A DNA stretch of 64,000 nt, from NCBI GenBank assembly GCA_041653635.1, contig JBAZFC010000001.1, positions 496,001 to 560,000 on the forward strand, read 5' to 3'. Below are positions 38,251 to 46,656 of the stretch, in pieces (the stretch's first letter is position 1; the number at the start of each line of letters is the position of its first letter). Below the pieces are notes generated by a model. The model made no database searches, was not told the DNA's origin, and worked only from the letters and a program-made list of their open reading frames with translations. The translations under genes and the position numbers were made by a program. This stretch comes from CAIXOA01 sp041653635 (lineage in GTDB: Archaea > Micrarchaeota > Micrarchaeia > Anstonellales > Bilamarchaeaceae).

Positions 38251-40224
38251 ATGGATGCAATACAATTGGCTTTCGCTTCAGGGGTATTGGCGCTTCTTTA
38301 CGCGCTCTGGCTCGCGTTTTCCGTGAGCAGGGCGCCTGCAGGCGAGAAGAAGATGCAGGACATCTCCGCCGCGGTCAGGGAGGGCGCAAACGCCTTCCTC
38401 AAGAGGCAGTACATGACGCTCGCGCCCATCGTGGTGGTGCTCGTGGCTGCAATCTATTTCCTTATCGGCCAGCCCACCGCAATTGCATTCCTCGCGGGAG
38501 TCGTATGCTCCGCGCTCGCGGGCTACGTGGGCATGCAGGTTTCCGTCCGCGCGAACGTGCGCGTCGCCGAAGCCGCAAAGAAGGGCCTTAACCCCGCGCT
38601 TTCCCTCGCATTCCAGGGCGGCGCGGTCACGGGCATGGCGCTCGTGGGCCTAGGCCTCCTGGGCCTCGCAGGGCTTTACACATTCTTCGGCGGCGACCTC
38701 GCCCCGCTCATCGGCTACGGGTTCGGCGCCTCCCTTATCTCCCTCTTCGCGAGGGTCGGGGGTGGCATCTACACCAAGGCAGCGGACGTGGGCGCTGACC
38801 TCGTCGGAAAAATAGAGAAAGGCATCCCAGAGGACGACCCACGCAACCCCGCGGTGATTGCGGACAACGTCGGCGACAACGTCGGCGACTGCGCAGGCAT
38901 GGCCGCGGACGTCTTTGAGTCATTTGTAGTCACGATAATAGCGGCGATGCTCATCGGGATGACCGTCGCACCCCAGTACGTGCTCCTTCCCCTCGCAATC
39001 GCGGCGGTCGGCGCCGTCGCCAGCATAATCGGCTCCTTATTCGTATGGTCCGGCAAGGACGGAAAGATAATGAACGCCTTCTACCGCGCCATATTCGTGA
39101 CAGGGATAGCCGCAATCCTCGGCTATTACGTGTTCGCGTACCCGCTCAGCCCCCAGATGTTCTATGTGGGGGTAGTGGGCGTGGTCGTGACCGCGTTGCT
39201 CTTCACCATAACCGATTATTACACAGCCAAGAACCACCGCCCGGTGCAAAGCATCGCCGAGGCGGCAAAGACGGGCGCAGGCACCAACCTCATCCAGGGG
39301 CTTGCGGTGGGCATGGAGGCAACCGCCCTTCCGGTGCTCGTGATTGTCGCGGCGATAATCGCATCCTATGCGCTAGGCGGCATGTACGGGATTGCGCTCG
39401 CGGCTGCAGCGATGCTCTCGCTCAGCGGCATCATAATCGCCGTGGACAGCTACGGCCCGATTACGGACAATGCAGGGGGCATAGCGGAGATGGCCGGCCT
39501 TCCGCCCAAGGTGAGGGAGATCACCGACGCCCTCGATTCTGTGGGCAACACCACTAAGGCGACCACAAAAGGATTTGCGATAGGTGGCGCAGCCCTCGGA
39601 GCGCTCGCCCTCTTCGTCGCATTCGCAGAGGCGGCTGGCATAACCTCAATCAGCCTTTTGGACCCGATGGTGGTTGTGGGGCTTTTCCTAGGCGCGATGC
39701 TCCCCTTCATCTTCTCCAGCTTCCTGATGACTGCAGTGGGAAGGGCCGCATTCCAGATTGTGGAGGAAGTGAGGAGGCAGTTCAGGGAAATTAAAGGGCT
39801 TATGGCAGGCAAAGCAAAGCCCGATTACGCGAAGTGCGTTGACATAAGCACCAAGACCGCGCTCGCCGAGCTAGCCGTTCCAGGCATAATTGCGGTGCTT
39901 GCGCCCATTGTTGTTGGAATAGTCCTTGGCGTAAATGCGCTCGCCGGCCTTCTCGCGGGGACAATCGCAAGCGGCCTCATGATGGCATTGTTCATGTGCA
40001 CCTCAGGCGCGGCATGGGATAACGGCAAGAAGCTCGTAGAGGACGGTGTTTATGGAGGAAAAGGGAGCGACGCCCACAAGGCGGCGGTCGTCGGGGACAC
40101 TGTCGGCGACCCCCTGAAGGACACGGCTGGCCCGTCCCTTAACGCATTAATCAAGGTGGTGAACACCGTTTCGCTGGTCTTCGCCTCCGCGATTATTGCG
40201 TACGGCTTGCACCTGTTCGCCTGA
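38251..40224 (+). CDS. hppA: Membrane-bound proton-pumping pyrophosphatase, K+-independent type
   Basis: 657 residues with about 16 transmembrane helices. The pyrophosphate-binding signature DVGADLVGKIEKGIPEDDPRN and the following DNVGDNVGDCAGMAADVFES are intact. So is the C-terminal DTVGDPLKDTAGPSLNALIKV. The subtype switch reads GNTTKATTKG with Lys436, where K+-dependent enzymes have Ala (GNTTAAIGKG), so this is by the known rule a K+-independent enzyme, most likely a proton pump. It recovers energy from pyrophosphate released by tRNA charging and nucleotide synthesis. It has its own promoter and ribosome-binding site and is followed by T-rich DNA. Confidence 0.95.
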   Translation: MDAIQLAFASGVLALLYALWLAFSVSRAPAGEKKMQDISAAVREGANAFLKRQYMTLAPIVVVLVAAIYFLIGQPTAIAFLAGVVCSALAGYVGMQVSVRANVRVAEAAKKGLNPALSLAFQGGAVTGMALVGLGLLGLAGLYTFFGGDLAPLIGYGFGASLISLFARVGGGIYTKAADVGADLVGKIEKGIPEDDPRNPAVIADNVGDNVGDCAGMAADVFESFVVTIIAAMLIGMTVAPQYVLLPLAIAAVGAVASIIGSLFVWSGKDGKIMNAFYRAIFVTGIAAILGYYVFAYPLSPQMFYVGVVGVVVTALLFTITDYYTAKNHRPVQSIAEAAKTGAGTNLIQGLAVGMEATALPVLVIVAAIIASYALGGMYGIALAAAAMLSLSGIIIAVDSYGPITDNAGGIAEMAGLPPKVREITDALDSVGNTTKATTKGFAIGGAALGALALFVAFAEAAGITSISLLDPMVVVGLFLGAMLPFIFSSFLMTAVGRAAFQIVEEVRRQFREIKGLMAGKAKPDYAKCVDISTKTALAELAVPGIIAVLAPIVVGIVLGVNALAGLLAGTIASGLMMALFMCTSGAAWDNGKKLVEDGVYGGKGSDAHKAAVVGDTVGDPLKDTAGPSLNALIKVVNTVSLVFASAIIAYGLHLFA

Positions 40225-40299
40225 TTTTTTCTTTTCTCATTTTAATTTTTCTTATCCTTCAAGAATACATTTATAAACACAATAAACCATAATATTTAC

Positions 40300-40782
40300 A
40301 TGACAGTCTATACGCCCCGCCCCGTCCGCTTCCTCGGAGTGATGGATGGGAACACCTGCGGAGTTATCAATTCTAAAGTTAAATTCTATAGTGTTACTGC
40401 TAAGGAGGATCGTCAAATCCCTGGCTGGCAAATAATCAGGGCGGCCACATTGGTTGCGTTTGACCGGTTGCCAAAGCCCCCCAAGCCATCCATTCCTGAA
40501 AGCCCCCTTTCCATCGCTGTGGCCTGCGTTCATGAAACGAAAGGCCCGGTTTTTCTTCTGACAGGCGTGTGGGCCAACGAAAACGAGCTGCGCACTGCCA
40601 TAGTTGAACTCAATCTCCAAGAGCCGGGCAAAATAGTCCCAAATCCTACACCACCTTTTTGTACCTGGGACCTTGCCATTTTGGGATTTGAAAGGAACGC
40701 ATGGGTCGATACGGTACTTAAAAATCCTACGCCCGCTGCCATTGAGGCATACCTCTCCCAAGTGCTGAATGCATTGTTATGA
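40300..40782 (+). CDS. Uncharacterised soluble protein (160 residues)
   Basis: The TATA-like ATTTATAAAC (40269-40278) is centred 26 bp before the ATG, indicating a leaderless gene. The product is soluble, with a Pro-rich loop (RLPKPPKPSIPESPLS) dividing an N-terminal part (MTVYTPRPVRFLGVMDGNTC) from a hydrophobic core (IAVACVHETKGPVFLLTGVW). A C-terminal helix follows (AAIEAYLSQVLNALL). Few Cys and no clear active-site motif. I do not recognise it. It stands between the pyrophosphatase and the tRNA-Leu, and its AT content is a little higher than that of its neighbours, so recent acquisition is possible but not shown. Confidence 0.6.
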   Translation: MTVYTPRPVRFLGVMDGNTCGVINSKVKFYSVTAKEDRQIPGWQIIRAATLVAFDRLPKPPKPSIPESPLSIAVACVHETKGPVFLLTGVWANENELRTAIVELNLQEPGKIVPNPTPPFCTWDLAILGFERNAWVDTVLKNPTPAAIEAYLSQVLNALL

Positions 40783-40837
40783 CCGCATCCTGTGCCTGGA
40801 GGCAGGTTTAAATTTACTAGTCCATCTCTTTTATCCA

Positions 40838-40924
40838 GCAGGGGTAGCAAAGCCCGGCCAACTGCGCAGGACTTAAGATCCTGTGACCTTAGGGTCTCCG
40901 CAGGTTCAAATCCTGCCCCCTGCA
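40838..40924 (+). tRNA. tRNA-Leu (anticodon TAA)
   Basis: Class II tRNA: acceptor GCAGGGG/CCCCTGC, anticodon stem CAGGA/TCCTG around CTTAAGA (anticodon TAA), long variable arm GACCTTAGGGTC, T arm GCAGG-TTCAAAT-CCTGC, discriminator A. No encoded CCA and no intron. TATA-like TTTAAATTTA lies about 26 bp upstream. Confidence 0.95.
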
Positions 40925-40935
40925 TCCAAGAGGAA

Positions 40936-40962
40936 GAGGGGGAGTTCCCCCCTCCTCTCTTT
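40936..40962 (+). terminator. G/C hairpin after tRNA-Leu
   Basis: GAGGGGG (40936-40942) pairs with CCCCCTC (40948-40954) around AGTTC, followed by CTCTCTTT. It probably ends the tRNA-Leu transcript. It resembles the hairpin at 4119-4140, and like it precedes a copy of the intergenic repeat by about 20 bp. Confidence 0.55.
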
Positions 40963-40974
40963 AGGGTAATCATA

Positions 40975-41024
40975 CCTCCCCCCTACTTCACTTTGAGACG
41001 CTTTGAACGTACTCCTTACGCTAC
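40975..41024. repeat. Intergenic repeat element, copy B
   Basis: Matches 4164-4213 across about 50 bp with an exact 20-mer core (CTTCACTTTGAGACGCTTTG, 40986-41005) and the same flanking pattern. It lies 50 bp after tRNA-Leu and 40 bp before the end of the PAC2 gene. The DNA to 41060 (CCGCGATTTGCGTAGCAGAC) holds nothing else I can name. Confidence 0.6.
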
Positions 41025-41063
41025 CGCGATTTGCGTAGCAGACTCCTCCGCCACGAAAATTAG

Positions 41064-41777
41064 TTATCCGTACATTGACCCCAGCTTCTTCTTCAATATT
41101 TTAGAGGAAATTATGGACTCGCTCGCCGCCTGCGCAAGCAACTCCGCCTCCTTCTCCAGCTCCACGGTGTTTATCGGCACGTCTATTATCTTGGATAAGG
41201 TGCGAAGAACATCCACTGCAGCCCCGGGGTCCGGCCTCTCGCCCTCCGATTCCCCCAGTATTGCGAGCACCGGCGCCTTCACCACGCCAGGGAAGAGCAG
41301 CAGCCCCACCACGCCCGTGGTCGCCCCCTCCTTAACCTTCTTCGCCAGGTTCCTCTTCACCAGATCATCAGAGAGCTTCTGGTCCGTAGAAATGACATAT
41401 ACGCTCTTCTCTTCTTCATTTTGCGAAATCCCACCCAGCGTAATCACCATCGGCGCGCCAGCTTTTTCCGCCAGCTCGGCTATGTGCCCCGCCATCTCCG
41501 CGGAAAGGGAAATGGGGACGACTATCTCCGAAAGCACGACAATCAGGTGCTTCGCCTCCGACGCATAAACTCGTATTGGCGGAAGGGGCGTATAATCATG
41601 CACCGCCGTGACGGGCGGAATCTTCTCGCTCGTATAATACCCTACAAAATCCATGTCCAGCTTTGATGTGAGATATGAAGCCGCGATGCTCCCAACGAGC
41701 CCAGCGGTCGGGAATCCGACGATAACGGTCGCATTTTTCGCCTTGAGCGGCTTGAGTTTCTTGAACTCGATTTTCAT
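41064..41777 (-). CDS. PAC2-family (proteasome assembly chaperone-like) protein
   Basis: 237 residues. The family opening is clear: ATVIVGFPTAGLVGSIAASYL (residues 16-36), then the glycine-rich core ITLGGIS after EKAGAPMV and TGVVGLLLFPGV. These belong to the PAC2 (DUF75/COG2047) fold, relatives of eukaryotic proteasome assembly chaperone 2. Archaeal members such as PbaA/PbaB-like proteins bind the proteasome or act as alternative caps. The C-terminal 60 residues are helical. The start ATG at 41777 is preceded by GGAGCGC. The gene next upstream on the same strand encodes a membrane protein of unknown role. Confidence 0.88.
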   Translation of the reverse strand: MKIEFKKLKPLKAKNATVIVGFPTAGLVGSIAASYLTSKLDMDFVGYYTSEKIPPVTAVHDYTPLPPIRVYASEAKHLIVVLSEIVVPISLSAEMAGHIAELAEKAGAPMVITLGGISQNEEEKSVYVISTDQKLSDDLVKRNLAKKVKEGATTGVVGLLLFPGVVKAPVLAILGESEGERPDPGAAVDVLRTLSKIIDVPINTVELEKEAELLAQAASESIISSKILKKKLGSMYG

Positions 41778-41816
41778 GCGCTCCTTTCCCCTCTCCCCAT
41801 TAAAAACCTTCCCTCG

Positions 41817-42506
41817 TCACGCCTTCTTCTCCTCCTTTTTCGCTTCGGAGGGCTTCTCTTCCTTCGGCTTTTCCTCAGCATTGGGCTTCTCCGCTTTCGG
41901 CTTCGCAACTTTTTCTTCAGCCACCTTCTCCTCCATGACCTTCACGAGCTCCTCCTCACTGAAGAACGTGTATGTGGCGCCCGCGAGCCTCTTGTTGAAG
42001 TTGATTTCCTTCTCAAACCTCCTTGGCGCCTCCACCATGAGCTCAACGCCGTCAAACATCCCGAACCAGCCCACCGGCACGAGGAGGATGTCTATGAAGT
42101 GCGCGATTCCTGAGAGTGGCCCTATCTGGGGCGCAGCAGCCACGAACAGCAGCACCGCGAACCCTGCCGCGAAATAAATCGCCCCGCGCTTCCTGCTCCT
42201 TGCGATGTCCGCCTCCTCATCCCTCACTTTCGCGTGGAAATGGTCGCGCAGCCTCCTTTTTACAAGGGCCTCGGTCTTCGCGGAACGCAGCTTTTCCGGG
42301 AGGGAGAACCTGAGCTCCAGCCCGCCCCCCTTCTTCTCCGCATACCTCCTCCTCGCTTCCAGGATGAAGTCCTCGGAGAGGAGCCGCTCGGAATATGGGG
42401 AAGGGTCAAAATCAGAGAAAATATCATCATAGGAGTCCAGCCCCATGTGTATGAGGCTGAGTATGGACGAGGGCTTTTTCTCTTCCACAACCTTCTCCAG
42501 CGCCAT
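41817..42506 (-). CDS. Two-helix membrane protein with a charged tail
   Basis: 229 residues from the ATG at 42506 (MALEKVVEEKKPSS); an in-frame start at 42524 overlaps the promoter region shared with the Sec61 beta gene. Residues 1-110 are soluble with basic helices (RRRYAEKKGG, KRRLRDHFHAKVRDEEADIA). Two hydrophobic helices follow (GAIYFAAGFAVLLFVAAAP and IAHFIDILLVPVGWFGMF). The C-terminal 45 residues are a Lys/Glu/Pro/Ala low-complexity tail (KVAKPKAEKPNAEEKPKEEK). The N-terminus and tail should face the cytoplasm. The family is not recognised. It is divergent from Sec61 beta, which hints at a membrane-protein biogenesis role but no more. Confidence 0.65.
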   Translation of the reverse strand: MALEKVVEEKKPSSILSLIHMGLDSYDDIFSDFDPSPYSERLLSEDFILEARRRYAEKKGGGLELRFSLPEKLRSAKTEALVKRRLRDHFHAKVRDEEADIARSRKRGAIYFAAGFAVLLFVAAAPQIGPLSGIAHFIDILLVPVGWFGMFDGVELMVEAPRRFEKEINFNKRLAGATYTFFSEEELVKVMEEKVAEEKVAKPKAEKPNAEEKPKEEKPSEAKKEEKKA

Positions 42507-42557
42507 GGGTTCTGCTCGCCGCACTCCTTTTTAATTCTTCCCTGGCGAAATAACACC

Positions 42558-42725
42558 ATGTCATTGAAAAGGACCTCAATGTCCATGCCCATGACTTCCG
42601 CGGGGCTCACGGGCCTAAGCGCGGACATGGAATTGAGCGGCATAAAGATGGACCCGCGCAGCGTCATAATCGCAGTCGCGGTCCTTGTCGCAGTGATAAA
42701 GATAGCCGGCTACCTTGTGCAATAG
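42558..42725 (+). CDS. secG: Sec61 beta subunit of the protein translocon
   Basis: 55 residues. The archaeal Sec61 beta (SecG) signature is present: MPMTSAGLTGLSADMELSG, then IKMDPRSV directly before a single C-terminal transmembrane helix (IIAVAVLVAVIKIAGYLV). Length and tail-anchored topology are standard. It belongs to the SecYEbeta channel for protein export. TATA-like CTTTTTAATTC is centred about 26 bp before the ATG, giving a leaderless mRNA. Its end is 6 bp from the convergent HD hydrolase gene. Confidence 0.92.
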   Translation: MSLKRTSMSMPMTSAGLTGLSADMELSGIKMDPRSVIIAVAVLVAVIKIAGYLVQ

Positions 42726-42731
42726 ATTCAG

Positions 42732-43844
42732 CTACGGCCCAAAATACTTTTTCGCCGTTTTCTCCACTTTCAGCCGCGCACCCTCGGGGCACATTATTAT
42801 AGCATTCCTCCTCCTCTCTTCCGCGGATAAAAGTGCAGCAACCAGCTCGGACGCCTCCATCACTTCCTGCATGCCTTCCTTCCCCTTCACCCCGAAGCCG
42901 GACGGCTGCGCGGGCGCGTTCGGCATCCCTATGATTATGTCGCACTCGCACTTCGCGGAAAGTTCCTTCTCCGCCTTTTCCGGCTCCCTCAGGAGCGGAT
43001 GCAGGTCGCTTATCTCCAACGCCTGCTTGTAGAACCTCCTGTTGATTATCGCTTCGGCATAGGGCGCGCCCCCCTTCGCCCCGGCCAGCTTGAGCAGCAT
43101 CTCCTCGTCCCCCGCGAAAAGGAAATCCTCCGGCTCCAGCTCTCCGGCCTCCACCGCCCTCCTTATCGCCCTGTCCAGCATGGAGGACGCGATGCGCACG
43201 GTCTTGTGCATATATACCGTGGAAAACATGAGGAACCTCCCTATGAGAAGGGATTCGGCCGCCTCCAGCCCTCCCCGTTCCACGCAAATCCTCCCGCCGC
43301 ATTCCATCATGGTGTGGATGAGCCTGTCCGTGTCTATTATCCCGTACGCGACCCCGGTGTGGTGCGCGTCCCTCTTGAGGTAGTCCATCCTGTCCGCGCC
43401 TATGTCACAGGCGATTATCTCCTCCATAATCCCCTTCCCGGAAAGGATTTCCTTTGCGGAAAAGTTCTCGCCCACGATGTCCCCGATTTCCCCGGAGGAC
43501 GCCTTCCTGCGCCCCACCTCCTCGTGCGTGCCCAGGTGCTTCCTTAGCGCATACTCGCTCTCGTGCGAGAACGCCACGTGCCCCAGGTCGTGGAGCAGCG
43601 CGGCCATCCTTATCCCTTCCTTCTCGTCCTTTGAGATGACCAGAACATCGCATATCCCGGATGCAAGGTGCATCGTGCCCAGGGAGTGCTCAAACCGCGT
43701 GTGCATCGCTCCCGGATAAACGAGGTGCGCGAGCGCGAGCTGCCGTATCCTCCTCAGCCTCTGGAAATCCGCGCAGTCCACCACCCTCTTCTCCACTTCC
43801 GAGAGGGTTATGTTTCCGTGGATTGCGTCCCTTATGACCGTCAT
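42732..43844 (-). CDS. HD-domain phosphohydrolase (SAMHD1/dGTPase-like)
   Basis: About 370 residues. It reads like the COG1078 HD family: IRDAIHGNITLSEVEKRVVD, then FQRLRRIRQLALAHLVYPGA, and the metal ligands MHTRFEHSLG, ALLHDLGHVAFSH, and DIGADRMDYLKRD. Relatives such as SAMHD1 and bacterial dGTPases remove triphosphate from dNTPs; archaeal members are mostly untested. A role in dNTP balance would fit the kinase-deaminase fusion and thymidylate kinase elsewhere in the window. I use the second ATG (43844), which overlaps the upstream stop as TGATG behind GGTGG; 43847 is possible. Third gene of a run AMMECR1 - 43844 gene - HD. Confidence 0.9.
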   Translation of the reverse strand: MTVIRDAIHGNITLSEVEKRVVDCADFQRLRRIRQLALAHLVYPGAMHTRFEHSLGTMHLASGICDVLVISKDEKEGIRMAALLHDLGHVAFSHESEYALRKHLGTHEEVGRRKASSGEIGDIVGENFSAKEILSGKGIMEEIIACDIGADRMDYLKRDAHHTGVAYGIIDTDRLIHTMMECGGRICVERGGLEAAESLLIGRFLMFSTVYMHKTVRIASSMLDRAIRRAVEAGELEPEDFLFAGDEEMLLKLAGAKGGAPYAEAIINRRFYKQALEISDLHPLLREPEKAEKELSAKCECDIIIGMPNAPAQPSGFGVKGKEGMQEVMEASELVAALLSAEERRRNAIIMCPEGARLKVEKTAKKYFGP

Positions 43845-44632
43845 CATTCCACCTTTATGAAAATCTCGCCCTTCTCCATGTATTCGCCGCTCTCCGCGAG
43901 TATCTTGAGCACCGCCTTTACCCCGTCCGGGTGCAGCCCCGCCTGCGCGCCCACATCCTTCGGGTCGGCGTAATCCCCGCCCATCTTCACGAGCGCGGCC
44001 TTCACCTTCCCTGCGAACGCCTTCGTGACCATGTAATATTTGCCGTCAAACCCCTTTACTCCAGTAATCGCGCCCCTCTGCTTCTGCAGCACGTCCGAGA
44101 GCCGCTGTGCCGCGTTGGAGTCCGACACCACAATATACCCGTCCCTGAACAGCTGCTTCTCCAAGTCCGTATCAGCCGGCTTCGGCGCCTCCCCCTCCTT
44201 TTTCTGGGGCTGGGGATAGAAATCGTTCTGTATGCTGTACACGCCGCCCGGGTATTTCTTGCTCTTTATGAGCGTGACCGCCCCCTTCTTCTCCAGCGAC
44301 ATGAGCGCCTCCCGGTCCTGCCTGCTGAAATCCTTGTTGATAAGTTGCGGCACCCTCTTCTCAAACCGTATGTCCGCGAGCTTCATCAGCACCCTGGATT
44401 CCTGCTGCGAAAGCCCTCCCGGCGCCTCAGGAGTTGCCGCCTTCGGGGCAGGTGCATATTTCGCCCCGGGTTTTTCCGCGGCCTTTGCAGTGCCCGCCCC
44501 CAGCGGCACGGAAAGCAAATAGTATCCGTCGCGCAGTGCAAACAGCTCAAGCTCCTCTGCCTTCCTGAATTCCTCCGGCAGCCGCACGTACGTTCCGCTT
44601 TCTTTCTGTATCGTCTTGATCCTCATGAGCAT
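43844..44632 (-). CDS. Putative DNA/RNA-binding protein with an AbrB-like N-terminus and winged-helix segments
   Basis: 262 residues from the ATG at 44632, which overlaps the AMMECR1 stop as TGATG. The first 45 residues (MRIKTIQKESGTYVRLPEEF, then RKAEELELFALRDGYYLLSV) look like a SpoVT/AbrB or similar short beta domain. An Ala/Pro linker follows, then two or three winged-helix-like segments (ALMSLEKKGAVTLIKSKKYP; SDVLQKQRGAITGVKGFDGK; HPDGVKAVLKILAESGEYM). The ends of both neighbours overlap it, so the three genes are one operon. I do not recognise the exact family; a transcription or RNA-linked role is inference from the fold pattern. Confidence 0.6.
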   Translation of the reverse strand: MLMRIKTIQKESGTYVRLPEEFRKAEELELFALRDGYYLLSVPLGAGTAKAAEKPGAKYAPAPKAATPEAPGGLSQQESRVLMKLADIRFEKRVPQLINKDFSRQDREALMSLEKKGAVTLIKSKKYPGGVYSIQNDFYPQPQKKEGEAPKPADTDLEKQLFRDGYIVVSDSNAAQRLSDVLQKQRGAITGVKGFDGKYYMVTKAFAGKVKAALVKMGGDYADPKDVGAQAGLHPDGVKAVLKILAESGEYMEKGEIFIKVE

Positions 44633-45201
44633 CACTTTTCCCTGATTATCTCCGCCTGGAAGCACTTTATGACTGCCCCTTTCTCCCTCCACGTTTTCGG
44701 CTGCAGCCCCGCCTTCCTGCACAGGAAGTCAAGGTATTCCCCCACATCCCACTTCTCTTCAACTGGCACCTGCGGCAAAAGCAGCCCGCATGAGCCCATG
44801 CACTCCAGCATCAACCCGTCCCTCCCGATTTTTATCTTCTTCAAGTACTCCTCGGGCCTTGCGGCCTTCACCTGCTCGGGCACGGTGAGCACGCTTATCT
44901 CTATTTCCAATTTCCTTATCTCTTCCTTCCGTACAGGCGGGAACCTGCAATCCTCAAACGCCGCCGCAATTGCGCTCTTCACAATCGCCTTTCCCAGGGG
45001 CATAATGGGCATCGGGAAGCCTATGCATCCGCGCAGCTCGCCATTTTCCTTGAGCGTCACAAATACCCCGCGCGCCATTTCAAACTCGTCAATGTCCACT
45101 TCTTTCAGGGCTCCGGGCTCCTCCCCATGCTCCGCGAAATACTCTATCGCCTTCCGCGCAATCAGAAGGAGTTTCCTCTTCTCTTCCGCCGAGAACCCCA
45201 T
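44632..45201 (-). CDS. AMMECR1-domain protein
   Basis: 189 residues, the usual length. The invariant LRGCIG is at 56-61 within TLKENGELRGCIGFPMPIMP. Other family blocks are the start EEKRKLLLIARKAIEYF, the strand FPPVRKEEIRKLEIEISVL, and CGLLLPQVPVEEKWDVGEYL near the C-terminus. The biochemical role of AMMECR1 proteins is not settled; in archaea they often sit beside MEMO-like or radical-SAM genes, neither of which is present here. A TATA box (CATTATAAAC on the minus strand) is centred about 26 bp upstream. First gene of a coupled operon. Confidence 0.93.
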   Translation of the reverse strand: MGFSAEEKRKLLLIARKAIEYFAEHGEEPGALKEVDIDEFEMARGVFVTLKENGELRGCIGFPMPIMPLGKAIVKSAIAAAFEDCRFPPVRKEEIRKLEIEISVLTVPEQVKAARPEEYLKKIKIGRDGLMLECMGSCGLLLPQVPVEEKWDVGEYLDFLCRKAGLQPKTWREKGAVIKCFQAEIIREK

Positions 45202-45268
45202 ACGCCTGATTTCCGTCTAAATGTTTATAATGACTAGCAGGCCGGAGTTCCGGTTTCAATATTGCCCT

Positions 45269-46561
45269 CTAATCCAAATCCGCTTCAGCCATGGAATACG
45301 GCAAAGATAACTCCCGGACCCGGCCAAGAATGTAATCCCTGAATCTCATGTCAATGAGGGAGTAGCACATTCTTTGTGAGTGGCCAATCGATGCGACTCT
45401 GCCGTGATTTCTAAAATAGTCTGAAAAATCCGCGTCGGGCATCCCCATTGCGGCCTCCAGCCTTGCTGCAGTTATAACATCCCTAAAATCCGGTATAAAC
45501 TGCGAGCCCTGGGGAATAAGCAAGAGAGGCGGCATAAACCCTAGATTCGTAAATAATGCCTTAGGGTCCGAACTGGAAAGCTCCGTGCATTTCCTTCTTA
45601 CGTGCTCCTTGAGCAGGGAAACGTATCTGCCCCCATAATTCGGGTCGGTAAGGAGGATTTCGGGCATATTTGTAAAATCCTGGAGTTTCTCGCAGTCATC
45701 AATCATCTTCTCCAACCTAAGCCTTTCGAGCCTTAGTTCATCCAGGTCTATCTCATCCGGGAAAAGCGCTGCCATTCTCGTGAGCAGGTTCCGCTTCATG
45801 AGATCTGATTCCTTTTCCCTCAACCTCTTAACAAAATCTCTTACTATCCTTACCCGGTCTTCCGGGCTAAAGGAGAGATACCACATCCTTTTGGAGATGA
45901 AATCCAGCGGTTCACCTTCTGAATATTGGCTATATACCCTTTCCCCAGGGGGGAATCCACAAAGCGCGGATTCCAAAAACTTCAGGACAATCTGGTCGTG
46001 GATGGCTATTTCCTCAGCCCTATCAGATGGTATATTGAAGTGCTCTCTTATGTAGTTGCTAATTTCCCTGTAAAGCTGGGGGCATATCTTCTCTCCATCA
46101 AAAGCCCGTGTCCTGAAATCCCGGACATCAGTAGGAAGGGCTGGGCGGATAACGCTATCGTATCGGTTTACTATCCCCTTCTTGCGTTTTATTCCTAACA
46201 CTGCCGCTATTTTGAAGTATCTTCCGCTTACAAATTCAAGGACGAAATCTATTACAGGAAATGGACCAGACCGAGTGGCACCCTCGAAAGCTTCCAGGAA
46301 AACGGGGGGCACGCCGGCATTCGCCAAATCCGTTATCCTTCTTTCCGTGGATTCCATCTTTACAGAAAGGAGGCAACCTTCCTCCCTCGTGACCATTCTC
46401 ATCTCATAACGTTCGTTTGCGGACAGATAGTCCCTGTGCTGCGCAAGCATCCTCTCTGCGAACTCCTTCTGCCGCCTGAATTCATCTGCAGGAAGCTTGT
46501 GCCTGGTTCTGAAAGCAGGCATAGTAACTATCGCAAAACCGTCTTTATATTCAACAGTCAT
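45269..46561 (-). CDS. Uncharacterised protein (430 residues)
   Basis: A soluble protein rich in Arg, Glu, Phe and Tyr. It has no transmembrane segment and no signal peptide. An N-terminal beta part (MTVEYKDGFAIVTMPAFRTR) is followed by mostly helical sequence with Arg-rich helices (EEFRRQKEFAERML-like; FVKRLREKESDLMKRNLLTRM; LRLERLRLEKMI). No nucleotide-binding or nuclease motif is evident. The DNA is less GC-rich than its neighbours and codon use is looser. The 5' side to 46650 is AT-rich. Transfer or an orphan lineage-specific gene is plausible. A small hairpin CCGGA/TCCGG lies just past its stop (45242-45253). Confidence 0.6.
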   Translation of the reverse strand: MTVEYKDGFAIVTMPAFRTRHKLPADEFRRQKEFAERMLAQHRDYLSANERYEMRMVTREEGCLLSVKMESTERRITDLANAGVPPVFLEAFEGATRSGPFPVIDFVLEFVSGRYFKIAAVLGIKRKKGIVNRYDSVIRPALPTDVRDFRTRAFDGEKICPQLYREISNYIREHFNIPSDRAEEIAIHDQIVLKFLESALCGFPPGERVYSQYSEGEPLDFISKRMWYLSFSPEDRVRIVRDFVKRLREKESDLMKRNLLTRMAALFPDEIDLDELRLERLRLEKMIDDCEKLQDFTNMPEILLTDPNYGGRYVSLLKEHVRRKCTELSSSDPKALFTNLGFMPPLLLIPQGSQFIPDFRDVITAARLEAAMGMPDADFSDYFRNHGRVASIGHSQRMCYSLIDMRFRDYILGRVRELSLPYSMAEADLD

Positions 46562-46656
46562 TTTATCACATTATATGTTATAATTTTACTACTTTAGTGT
46601 TTTTAAACCTTCCCAAGCCTCTAAACGTTTATAATCTCTAATGCCCATAAATGTGC

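Noticed and set aside
4164..41024. The two intergenic repeat copies as ends of one 37-kb integrated element.
   Set aside because: They are in direct orientation and one is near a tRNA, but the DNA between them is full of housekeeping genes (23S, hisS, proS, elp3) and has no integrase.
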